From NCBI GenBank assembly GCA_937894565.1, contig CALBHK010000514.1, positions 1-6,380 of the forward strand: a stretch of 6,380 nucleotides of DNA. The letters run 5' to 3'. Shown in pieces: positions 1 to 6,240 of the stretch. Made by a program: the position numbers and the translations under genes. The stretch comes from an uncultured Chlamydiae bacterium (lineage in GTDB: Bacteria; Chlamydiota; Chlamydiia; Chlamydiales; CALBHK01). Below the pieces are notes generated by a model. It searched no databases. It was given only the letters and a program-made list of their open reading frames with translations, and was not told the origin of the DNA. Every line of letters starts with the position of its first letter. The first letter of the stretch is position 1.

Positions 1-31
1 TCGCTTTTGCTTCCAAAAAACCATTTTGCAT

Positions 32-39
32 AAGGTGAG
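32..39 (+). promoter_or_regulatory. Ribosome binding site of dapL
   Basis: AAGGTGAG matches the anti-Shine-Dalgarno complement (TAAGGAGGTG) over two short blocks and sits just ahead of the ATG at 43, with the AAGG core about 7 bases upstream. It supports that ATG as the true start. All three forward frames close between base 31 and base 43, so an upstream gene could end here, but its identity cannot be read from 42 bases. Confidence 0.6.
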
Positions 40-42
40 TTA

Positions 43-1212
43 ATGAAAGAACGCAATGCCTTTTTTGACTTATTAAAACCCAATTACCTCTTTCAAGAGG
101 TTTTATCTCGTGCCCGCGAGTTTCAAAAAGCCAATCCTGAGGCGTCGCTCATTCGATTGGGGGTGGGCGATACAACTCTTCCTTTACCTGATTGTGTTGC
201 AGAAGCGATGAGTGATTATGCCGCAGCTCTTGGCACTCAGGCAGGCTATCAAGGCTATGGGCCCTATAATGGATCGCAAGAGCTGCTCGGTTTAATTAGC
301 GAAAGGATCTATCAGGGCCAAGTGTCTCCGGATGAAATTTATGTATCAGATGGTTCTAAATGCGATATTGGACGTTTGCAGTGGCTTTTTAGCCAGGAAG
401 CTATTGTTGCTGTGCAGGATCCAGCTTACCCCGTTTATGTGGATACTTCGCTCGTTTGCGGTAAGCGCGTTGTCTACTGGCCTTGTACTCCTGAAAATCA
501 TTTTTTTCCTGATCTACAAAATGTTCCAAAGGCGGACCTTATTTTTTTCTGCTCTCCGAATAATCCTACAGGCACAGTACCTACACAGAAACAATTAAAG
601 CAACTGATTGATTACGCTCGCCTTCATGGCTCTATTATCGTTTTTGATTCTGCTTATGCAGCTTTTATTCAAGATGAAGGTTTGCCAAAATCTATTTATG
701 AACTGGAAGGAGCTAGAGAAGTTGCTATTGAATCCGGTTCATTTTCTAAACTAGGCGGCTTTACGGGAGTGAGGCTCGGCTGGACAGTCATCCCTAAGCA
801 GCTGCATTTTCGGGATGGAACGTCCATTAAAGGAGCTTGGGAGCGTTTAATCTCTACCTTTTTTAACGGGGCTTCTAATATTGCTCAAGCAGGAGGGGTG
901 GCTCTTTTATCTTCTGAAGGCTATCAAGAGGCGCTGCATATTGTAGGCATTTATAGAGAAAATATTCATCGTTTGAAACAAGCATTAGAGCAAAAGGGTT
1001 ATGCTTGTTATGGAGGGAATAATGCTCCCTTTTTGTGGGTGCGTATGAATAAAGGCACTTCTTGGGAAGTATTTGATTATCTGCTTCATCATTATCATAT
1101 TGTGGCAACTCCCGGAGTTGGCTTTGGAGCTTTAGGGGAGGGTTTTGTGCGCTTTAGTGGCTTTGCCTCACCTGAAACGATCTCGGAAGCAATTAAACGT
1201 CTTTCCTCATAA
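43..1212 (+). CDS. dapL: LL-diaminopimelate aminotransferase (DapL)
   Basis: A cytosolic fold-type I, PLP-dependent aminotransferase. The DapL reaction converts tetrahydrodipicolinate plus glutamate directly to LL-2,6-diaminopimelate, bypassing the succinylase and acetylase branches; the product feeds meso-diaminopimelate for peptidoglycan and lysine. The 389 residues are slightly shorter than the roughly 400-410 usual for the family. Visible motifs are GYGPYNG near residue 71, SDGSKCD at 102-108 (cofactor phosphate region), the SPNNPTG loop at 171-177, FDSAY at 201-205 with the PLP-pyridine Asp202, the Schiff-base Lys236 in SGSFSKLGGFTGVRLG with Arg244, and Arg370 in FVRFSGF, the expected substrate-carboxylate Arg. 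The GFTG.R.G..V.P stretch after the lysine is typical of DapL rather than of AspC. The start has a good Shine-Dalgarno at 32-39. The next gene, hprK, begins 60 bases downstream on the same strand. A related class I aminotransferase with another substrate is the main alternative. Confidence 0.9.
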   Translation: MKERNAFFDLLKPNYLFQEVLSRAREFQKANPEASLIRLGVGDTTLPLPDCVAEAMSDYAAALGTQAGYQGYGPYNGSQELLGLISERIYQGQVSPDEIYVSDGSKCDIGRLQWLFSQEAIVAVQDPAYPVYVDTSLVCGKRVVYWPCTPENHFFPDLQNVPKADLIFFCSPNNPTGTVPTQKQLKQLIDYARLHGSIIVFDSAYAAFIQDEGLPKSIYELEGAREVAIESGSFSKLGGFTGVRLGWTVIPKQLHFRDGTSIKGAWERLISTFFNGASNIAQAGGVALLSSEGYQEALHIVGIYRENIHRLKQALEQKGYACYGGNNAPFLWVRMNKGTSWEVFDYLLHHYHIVATPGVGFGALGEGFVRFSGFASPETISEAIKRLSS

Positions 1213-1215
1213 AAC

Positions 1216-1244
1216 TTGTTTTTTAAAACGAAATCGATTATGAC
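1216..1244 (+). promoter_or_regulatory. Possible sigma-70-type promoter for the hprK-ptsH-ptsI operon
   Basis: TTGTTT (1216-1221) and TATGAC (1239-1244) are separated by exactly 17 bases in the dapL-hprK gap. They match the -35 and -10 consensus at 3/6 and 4/6 positions. Transcription would begin around 1251, leaving a leader of about 20 bases. In AT-rich DNA such matches arise by chance, and read-through from dapL remains possible because the gap shows no GC-rich terminator hairpin. Confidence 0.3.
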
Positions 1245-1272
1245 TACTCCCTTGTTTTGATGGTGTCTTATT

Positions 1273-2256
1273 ATGTATAAAGTCCAGGATCTATATAGCC
1301 AGCATGGCAATGATTTGGAGTTGGAGTTAGTGGCAGGAGCTAATGGGCTTGATCGCCCTATTCGCGTTGCTGAAGTCCACAGGCCAGGCTTGAGCCTTTC
1401 CGGTTATGTAAAGGGACATGCCTTTAAACGCTTGCTTGTTTTTGGCAAGGTGGAGGTAGAGTACTTACGCAGCCTGGAAGAAGAGATGCAGACAGAGCGT
1501 CTCAAAAGTATTCTGCATCCAGAACTGACACCCGCAGTCATTATCGCCAGGCGCTATCGTCCTCCCAAGGCGCTGCAGCGTCTTTGCAACCATCTTAATA
1601 TCCCACTTTTTCGAGCCAATTCGACAACGATGCGGCTGCTCAACCGTTTAACCGTTATTCTTGCCAGCGAATTTGCTCCAAGCGTGACTTGCCACGGCAC
1701 TTTGGTGGAGGTCTTTGGCGTGGGTGTGATGATTCAAGGAAACTCGTCAGTGGGCAAATCTGAAGCTGCTCTTGGTTTAATAGAGAGGGGCCATCGTCTT
1801 ATCTCGGATGATATTGTTAAAGTGATTAAGCGAGAAGATAGCTATTTGGAAGGTTTTGGGGCCGAACTAACCCGTCACCATATGGAGATTCGCGGGATTG
1901 GCATTATCAATGTAGCTTATTTATACGGCGTGGTGTGTGTGCGCGACCATAAGAGCATTGATATTGTAGTGCGTTTAGAAGCCTGGGATGATATGCATTT
2001 TTATGACCGCGTAGGATTAGATGAAAATTTTGTAGAAATATTGGGAGTTCAGGTCCCTATGCACATTCTACCTGTTAAACCCGGCCGCAATGTAGAATTA
2101 TTGGTAGAAACACTTTCTCTTAACCATCGCTTGCATGGGATGGGCTATAACTCTGCTCAAGAATTTACAAAAAAACTTTTAAGAAAAACAGCTGATCCTC
2201 AGCGCTTAGAGGTTTTAGAAGAGCTTACCAAAAGGAACGAGAATGGCGCAGGCTAA
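1273..2256 (+). CDS. hprK: HPr kinase/phosphorylase (HprK)
   Basis: A bifunctional enzyme that uses ATP or pyrophosphate to phosphorylate the regulatory serine of HPr and uses phosphate to reverse it; family members are cytosolic hexamers. At 327 residues it has the usual length. The N-terminal domain spans roughly 1-130 and the kinase domain 131-310. Key elements are HGTLVEV with catalytic His141, the P-loop GNSSVGKSE (156-164), the acidic pair Asp179-Asp180 in LISDD, the HprK signature MEIRGIGIINV (204-214), Arg247 in YDRVG, and the C-terminal KPGRNVELLVE (269-279). The P-loop is unusual: the common form is GxSGxGKSE, with Gly where Ser159 lies here. This ATG is the first in frame after an upstream stop; its Shine-Dalgarno is weak (GGTG about 8 bases ahead). 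The 3' end overlaps ptsH by 14 bases, placing the enzyme directly beside its substrate. Confidence 0.93.
   Translation: MYKVQDLYSQHGNDLELELVAGANGLDRPIRVAEVHRPGLSLSGYVKGHAFKRLLVFGKVEVEYLRSLEEEMQTERLKSILHPELTPAVIIARRYRPPKALQRLCNHLNIPLFRANSTTMRLLNRLTVILASEFAPSVTCHGTLVEVFGVGVMIQGNSSVGKSEAALGLIERGHRLISDDIVKVIKREDSYLEGFGAELTRHHMEIRGIGIINVAYLYGVVCVRDHKSIDIVVRLEAWDDMHFYDRVGLDENFVEILGVQVPMHILPVKPGRNVELLVETLSLNHRLHGMGYNSAQEFTKKLLRKTADPQRLEVLEELTKRNENGAG
2232..2236 (+). promoter_or_regulatory. Ribosome binding site of ptsH inside the hprK 3' end
   Basis: AAGGA lies six bases ahead of the ATG at 2243, within the last codons of hprK. It fixes the ptsH start and the 14-base gene overlap, so translation of the two genes is probably coupled. 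Confidence 0.5.
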
Positions 2257-2536
2257 GTTTTCTCAGAAATTGATCCAGAAAGTACGTGTTAAAAATGCTT
2301 TAGGGTTACACACAAGACCTGCCACGGCGATTGTTAAACTTCTACAGCACGCTAAAAGCGAAGTGCTTTTTACCTGTAAAAGAGAGACCATTAATGCTAA
2401 AAGTATTTTGAGCATTTTAATGTTGGCTGCCAGAAAAAATACGGTGATTACTATTGTGGCAGAAGGAAGCGATGCCCAGGAAGTCATGGGCTCTCTTGTA
2501 CAAGGTTTTGATAGTAAATTTGGAGAGGAGAGGTGA
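2243..2536 (+). CDS. ptsH: Phosphocarrier protein HPr
   Basis: The small cytosolic phosphocarrier between Enzyme I and EIIA domains. At 97 residues it is about nine longer than the classic 85-88, mostly through an N-terminal extension of about eight residues. The active-site His23 lies in GLHTRPA, equivalent to His15 of Bacillus HPr. Ser54 in NAKSILSIL is equivalent to Ser46, the HprK target; the shared offset of eight shows both sites align without gaps. Having both residues means the protein should accept phosphate from EI and from HprK, as in Gram-positive HPr and in the HPr of HprK-carrying Gram-negatives. Bacillus HPr has Gly at position 49, and here it is Ser57, so the surface round the regulatory serine differs. 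The gene overlaps hprK by 14 bases and its TGA overlaps the ptsI ATG by one base. Confidence 0.93.
   Translation: MAQAKFSQKLIQKVRVKNALGLHTRPATAIVKLLQHAKSEVLFTCKRETINAKSILSILMLAARKNTVITIVAEGSDAQEVMGSLVQGFDSKFGEER
2522..2533 (+). promoter_or_regulatory. Strong purine-rich ribosome binding site of ptsI
   Basis: GGAGAGGAGAGG in the last codons of ptsH provides overlapping Shine-Dalgarno matches. It favours the ATG at 2536 (in the TGATG stop-start overlap) over the in-frame GTG at 2533, which sits directly against the purine tract. Confidence 0.6.
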
Positions 2537-4302
2537 TGTTACGAGAGGAAATTATTTATAAAGGAATGGGGATAGGCAGAGGGGTCGCTATTGGAGAAGC
2601 TATTTTTTATGCCCGCTGGGAGCCTATGGAAATTGTATCTCTTCCTCTTGCTCCTTCTCAAGTACCGGATGAAATTAAACGTTACCGCAAAGCAATTTCT
2701 GAATGCCGCAAAGATTTGCGTAAATTGCATAAGCAAATGGGCAATGTCGTAGAGGCTGTTTCTATTATTGAAACCTATATTCAAATGGTAGAGGATCCTT
2801 TACTCATTGATGAGGTGGAAGGGCTTATTGAGAGTAAAAAAGAGAATGCGGAGTTTGTTTTTCACAGCCAAGTCAAGCTTTTATTGAAGAAGTTTGAAAA
2901 GTTAGCGGACCCTTTTTTTCAAGAAAGAAGCCATGATTTACAAGAGGTAGCCAGGCGTATTTTAGGTCATTTAATTGGAGTTCCTCATCAATCATTAGCA
3001 GATATCCCACCCGGGGTGATTGTATTCTCTAAAGAAATCATAGCTTCCGATATTGTAGAAGCAAAACTTGGAAATGTTTTGGCTTTTGTAACGGAAAAAG
3101 GGGGGGCGACATCTCATGCTGCCATAGTAGCAAAAGCCAATGGGGTGCCGTATGTTTCCAATGTAGATTTTAGCGAGATAGACTTTACAAAGAGCCATCG
3201 TGTAATTGTGAATGCCAACAAGGGAATGGTGATCGTAGACCCTGCAGCGAAGACGGTCAAGCGTTTTAAAGAAATAGAGATGGAAGTAGAGCTGCATAAA
3301 AAAGAGCTTGAAAGAACAGCTCATCTGCTGACAGAAACAAGTGATGGTGAGCGTATTTATCTAATGGCAAATGTAGAAATGATGAATGAAATTGATCTGT
3401 TGCATCGTTTTGGGGGAGATGGAGTGGGATTGTTTCGTACAGAGTTTCTTTTTCTTTTGAAACAAAATTTCCCGTCAGAAGAAGAGCAGGTAAGCGTTTA
3501 TAGACGTTTTGTAGAGAAAATGAAAGGTCTACCTATTACCTTCCGCACTTATGATGTGGGAGGCGATAAATTAACCGATGAACAAAGGGCCAGGCATCGT
3601 ACGCATCCCTATTTTGGTTCGCGCGCCATTCGCTTTTTATTGCAAGAAAAAGAGATTTTTAAAACGCATTTGAAAGCTATTATGCGCGTTTCTTATGAAA
3701 GCAATTTGCGCATTATGTTTCCGATGATTACCTGTTTGACTGAACTGCTGGAGGCAAAGCGTCTTTTAAATGAAGTGATTACACAACTCAATCAAGAAGG
3801 AGTAAAGATAGCAGAGAAAGTGCCCATTGGATGCATGATAGAAGTGCCTTCTGCTGCTATGATTACCGATTTATTAGCTAAAGAGTGTGATTTTTTATCG
3901 ATTGGGACAAATGATCTGATTCAATATTCTTTAGCTGCTGATAGAAGTAACCAAGCAATGAGTTCCGTCTATTCGCCGGCGCATCCCAGCATTATGCGGT
4001 TAATTAATTTGATTTCCACTCACGCGCGCTCGCACGGCGTGCCAGTGTCTATTTGCGGTGAAATAGCAGGAGATCCCTTATTTATTCCATTGTTGATTGG
4101 GTTGGGAATTAGAGAATTTTCTGTGGCCTCATGGCATCTTCCGTACATTAAAAATGCGATCCATAACACTTCTTTTAGAGAATCGATTGAATTAGCGCAG
4201 AGAGTGTTGATGCTGGGGCGGCCTGAAGAAATACAGCAAGTATTGATTGAAAATTATAAGCGCTCTGTGCCAAATGATGCCGATTTCGCCTCCATTTTCT
4301 AA
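2536..4302 (+). CDS. ptsI: PTS Enzyme I (phosphoenolpyruvate-protein phosphotransferase)
   Basis: A cytosolic dimeric enzyme that autophosphorylates from PEP and passes the phosphate to HPr. At 588 residues it has near-standard length, and every catalytic residue I compared lies at the E. coli number plus five, so the chain aligns closely without large indels. The N-terminal HPr-binding and swivelling domains run to about residue 250, with phospho-accepting His194 in GGATSHAAI. The C-terminal TIM barrel carries Arg301 (GLFRTEF), Arg337 (FRTYDVGGDK), Arg363 (GSRAIR), Glu436 (IEVPSAA), Asn459-Asp460 (SIGTNDLIQYSLAADR), Arg470 and Cys507 in ICGEIAGD. An intact active site argues for a working phosphotransferase and against a pseudogene. 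GTG at 2533 is an alternative start one codon earlier. The gene ends the PTS block, and no EII gene follows within the window. Confidence 0.95.
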   Translation: MLREEIIYKGMGIGRGVAIGEAIFYARWEPMEIVSLPLAPSQVPDEIKRYRKAISECRKDLRKLHKQMGNVVEAVSIIETYIQMVEDPLLIDEVEGLIESKKENAEFVFHSQVKLLLKKFEKLADPFFQERSHDLQEVARRILGHLIGVPHQSLADIPPGVIVFSKEIIASDIVEAKLGNVLAFVTEKGGATSHAAIVAKANGVPYVSNVDFSEIDFTKSHRVIVNANKGMVIVDPAAKTVKRFKEIEMEVELHKKELERTAHLLTETSDGERIYLMANVEMMNEIDLLHRFGGDGVGLFRTEFLFLLKQNFPSEEEQVSVYRRFVEKMKGLPITFRTYDVGGDKLTDEQRARHRTHPYFGSRAIRFLLQEKEIFKTHLKAIMRVSYESNLRIMFPMITCLTELLEAKRLLNEVITQLNQEGVKIAEKVPIGCMIEVPSAAMITDLLAKECDFLSIGTNDLIQYSLAADRSNQAMSSVYSPAHPSIMRLINLISTHARSHGVPVSICGEIAGDPLFIPLLIGLGIREFSVASWHLPYIKNAIHNTSFRESIELAQRVLMLGRPEEIQQVLIENYKRSVPNDADFASIF

Positions 4303-4353
4303 TAGCCTTATCTTCGATTTTCGTGATATTTGACAAGATAATTGTTGTGATTT

Positions 4354-4368
4354 CGTGAAATTTTCACG
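4354..4368. promoter_or_regulatory. 15-base perfect palindrome between ptsI and the ATPase gene
   Basis: CGTGAAA and TTTCACG flank a single central T at 4361, giving seven perfect paired positions. The word TTTCGTGA that begins the left arm (4351-4358) also occurs at 4319-4326, exactly 32 bases earlier. As RNA the site could fold a 6-bp stem with a 3-base loop followed by TTTT, a weak intrinsic-terminator shape for ptsI. As DNA it could be an operator, since TATGAT (4380-4385) is a plausible -10 for the ATPase gene and the palindrome would cover its -35 region. The sequence does not decide between the two readings. Confidence 0.4.
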
Positions 4369-4420
4369 TTTTATCAACGTATGATTGGAAAAGAAATGCA
4401 TAAGCTGTTACTTTTATTTT

Positions 4421-5734
4421 ATGGAAAGAGAATTTTATCAAAAACTCATCAAGTGGAAACAGTCGCAATTTCGTAAACCTTTGGTGTTGCGGGGTGCCCG
4501 TCAGGTTGGGAAAACCTACATTTTGACCGATTTTGCAAAAAGAGAGTATGTAGACTCTGTTTACATTAATTTTGATGAAAACCCTCATTTTATGAGTTTT
4601 TTTGATGAAAATTTAGATCCGGATAGAATCATTAAAGAGCTCGGTATTTATTTCAAAAAAAAGATCTCTCCCCATACCACGTTAATCATTTTGGATGAAA
4701 TTCAGGAATGCCCCAAAGCCTTGGCAAGCCTAAAGTATTTCTGTGAAAAGAAAAACGACTATCATGTGGCTGCTGCGGGTTCCTTACTTGGCGTGAAATT
4801 AGCAGAGGGGTTTCCTGTTGGTAAGGTTAATTTTCTTGATCTTGCTGCTTTGAGTTTTTTTGAATTCTTGCAAGCAATTGGAGAGGGCGGGTTAAAGGTC
4901 ATGCTTGAAGAGATGCAGCACCCAAAAGCAGTTTCAGAGATATTTCATAATAAGCTAATTTCTTGTTTAAAGTATTATTTTATTATTGGGGGGATGCCTG
5001 AAGCTGTTGTAGCGTATTTAAAAACAGAGAGCCTTGAACAAGTTAGAGTGGTGCAGAAAGAAATTCTGGATGCCTACCTTTTAGATTTTGCAAAACATGC
5101 CCCGAAAGATGAGGTCATGAAAATCATGGCCGTTTGGGAATCTGTACCTAATCAATTGGCGAAAGAAAATAAAAAATTTATATTTTCGGCGATTCGTAAA
5201 AGTGCACGAGCTAGAGAGTTTGAAACATCCATACAGTGGCTTAGAAGTGCTGGACTTATTATTAAGGCAAATCTCATCTCAACCCCTAAGCTACCCTTAA
5301 ACGCTTATTCAGACAAGCAGGCTTTTAAGATTTTTTTGTTTGATGTAGGATTGCTTGGCGCAATGAGTAAGCTCGATCCGCGGATGATTTTAGAAAAAGA
5401 GCAACTGTTCCAAGAATTTAAAGGAGCCTTAACTGAAAATTTTGTTGCAGTAGAGCTTCATGATCAGCATTTTGATGAGCTCTATTATTGGACAAGTGAG
5501 GGCGTTGCAGAGGTGGATTTTGTGATTTCTAAAGAGCAGCATATCTTCCCTCTAGAGGTGAAGGCGGGGTTTTCCAAAAAGAAAAAAAGTCTTTTAGTGT
5601 ACGATGAGAAGTTTTCAAAAGACGAGAATGCTCCTTTAGTGCTTTCTCGGGCATCTTTAAGAAATTTTGCTTACGATGGGAAGTTAATTAATTACCCTTT
5701 GTATGCAATTGAGCTTTTTCCTCGTTTTCGGTAA
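4421..5734 (+). CDS. AAA+ family ATPase with DUF4143 C-terminal domain
   Basis: A predicted soluble P-loop ATPase of 437 residues, the usual size for the AAA_14/DUF4143 family, whose cellular role is not established. Walker A is GARQVGKT (25-32), Walker B is LIILDEIQECPKAL (88-101), and a sensor-1-like AAAGSLLGV lies at 117-125. GGMPEAV (190-196) is the family's hallmark linker. The C-terminal domain begins near 210 and contains LFDVGLLGAM (306-315), YYWTSEGVAEVDFVIS (355-370) and PLEVKAG (377-383). Asp366, Glu379 and Lys381 are spaced like a PD-(D/E)XK nuclease core, so this domain may derive from a nuclease fold; activity is not shown. I chose the ATG at 4421 because the family starts close to it; a TTG start at 4385 would add 12 residues that do not look conserved. 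No Shine-Dalgarno is visible. The gene stands alone on its strand after a 118-base gap, and the family's scattered occurrence suggests horizontal spread. Confidence 0.88.
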   Translation: MEREFYQKLIKWKQSQFRKPLVLRGARQVGKTYILTDFAKREYVDSVYINFDENPHFMSFFDENLDPDRIIKELGIYFKKKISPHTTLIILDEIQECPKALASLKYFCEKKNDYHVAAAGSLLGVKLAEGFPVGKVNFLDLAALSFFEFLQAIGEGGLKVMLEEMQHPKAVSEIFHNKLISCLKYYFIIGGMPEAVVAYLKTESLEQVRVVQKEILDAYLLDFAKHAPKDEVMKIMAVWESVPNQLAKENKKFIFSAIRKSARAREFETSIQWLRSAGLIIKANLISTPKLPLNAYSDKQAFKIFLFDVGLLGAMSKLDPRMILEKEQLFQEFKGALTENFVAVELHDQHFDELYYWTSEGVAEVDFVISKEQHIFPLEVKAGFSKKKKSLLVYDEKFSKDENAPLVLSRASLRNFAYDGKLINYPLYAIELFPRFR

Positions 5735-5736
5735 TT

Positions 5737-6231
5737 TTAGAGTGCTTCGAGTGCTTTTTCGTAGTCGGGTTCGTGGCTGATCTCTGAAACTAATTCGGTG
5801 TAAAGAACGTGGTTATCTTCATCTAATACAATCACACATCTTGCGCAAAGGCCCTTAAGTGGTCCGTCCACTATCTTAACTCCATAATCTTGTGCAAAAG
5901 AGCTGCGGAAACAAGAGAGGGTTTGTGTGTTTTTTAAATGGTGGGCTTCACAAAAACGAGTGAAGGCAAAAGGTAAGTCCATGGCTATATTTAAAACCAC
6001 TAGATCATCGCGTTCATTACATAAAGAATGAAACTTTTGGGTGGATGTTGCACAGACCCCTGTATCTATGCTTATATAGATATTAAGGAGCTTTTTTTTC
6101 TTTTGAAATTGATTCAAATGCACATCTTCCAAACTAGTGTTTGTCAGAGTAAAATCAGGGGCTTTCTTGCCAATTGTTGGCAAATTACCACTTGTATGGA
6201 CAGGGTTTTTTTTGAATGTGATCTGGGTCAT
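5737..6231 (-). CDS. tpx: Thiol peroxidase (Tpx, atypical 2-Cys peroxiredoxin)
   Basis: A thioredoxin-fold peroxidase that reduces hydrogen peroxide and alkyl hydroperoxides using thioredoxin. The 164 residues are close to the 165-168 usual for Tpx. The peroxidatic Cys60 lies in SIDTGVCATS and the resolving Cys94 in LPFAFTRFCEA, spaced as in E. coli Tpx (Cys61/Cys95). The active-site Arg131 is in GPLKGLCARC, and the C-terminal SEISHEPDYEKAL is typical. Two oddities stand out. The near-universal Pro of the PxxxTxxC motif is Ile53 here. There are also four further cysteines (71, 107, 129, 132). The ATG at 6231 has GGAG five bases upstream and yields the standard N-terminus MTQITFKKNPV. An in-frame ATG at 6291 would add a 20-residue hydrophobic stretch and is less likely. 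There is no recognisable signal peptide with the chosen start, so it is cytosolic. It converges on the ATPase gene with two bases between the stop codons. Confidence 0.92.
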   Translation of the reverse strand: MTQITFKKNPVHTSGNLPTIGKKAPDFTLTNTSLEDVHLNQFQKKKKLLNIYISIDTGVCATSTQKFHSLCNERDDLVVLNIAMDLPFAFTRFCEAHHLKNTQTLSCFRSSFAQDYGVKIVDGPLKGLCARCVIVLDEDNHVLYTELVSEISHEPDYEKALEAL

Positions 6232-6236
6232 AAGTT

Positions 6237-6240
6237 CTCC
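6237..6240 (-). promoter_or_regulatory. Ribosome binding site of tpx
   Basis: On the minus strand GGAG (GGAGAA with the following bases) lies five bases before the ATG at 6231 and decides that start over the upstream in-frame ATG at 6291. Further upstream on the same strand, TATAAA at 6258-6253 could serve as a -10 element, but I find no convincing -35 at the right distance. Confidence 0.6.

Noticed and set aside
1..42. Tail of a gene upstream of dapL
   Set aside because: All three forward frames run from the window edge to a stop between 31 and 43, so no frame can be preferred and about ten residues are too few to identify a protein. The TAATG overlap in one frame is suggestive only.
1218..1229. 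GTTTTTTAAAAC after dapL as an intrinsic terminator
   Set aside because: The arms pair through A-T almost only, with a two-base loop and no following T-run, too weak for a terminator.
2995..3324. 109-codon minus-strand open frame inside ptsI
   Set aside because: It lies wholly within a fully conserved Enzyme I gene, has no family-like motifs and its composition is what the antisense of ptsI would give.
4381..4473. Short plus-strand frame starting MIGKEMHK ahead of the ATPase gene
   Set aside because: Only 31 codons, no ribosome binding site and no recognisable features; it overlaps the ATPase start in another frame. A leader peptide cannot be excluded but nothing supports it.
5741..5758. Tandem GAGTGCTTC GAGTGCTTT near the end of tpx, first taken as a terminator
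   Set aside because: The two units are direct repeats, so they cannot form a hairpin. They encode the ALEAL ending of Tpx and are explained by coding sequence.
6092..6099. Run of eight T (eight A on the tpx strand) as a possible frameshift or phase-variation site
   Set aside because: The tpx frame is intact across it, the run encodes a lysine-rich loop, and similar runs occur elsewhere in this AT-rich window, so nothing singles it out.
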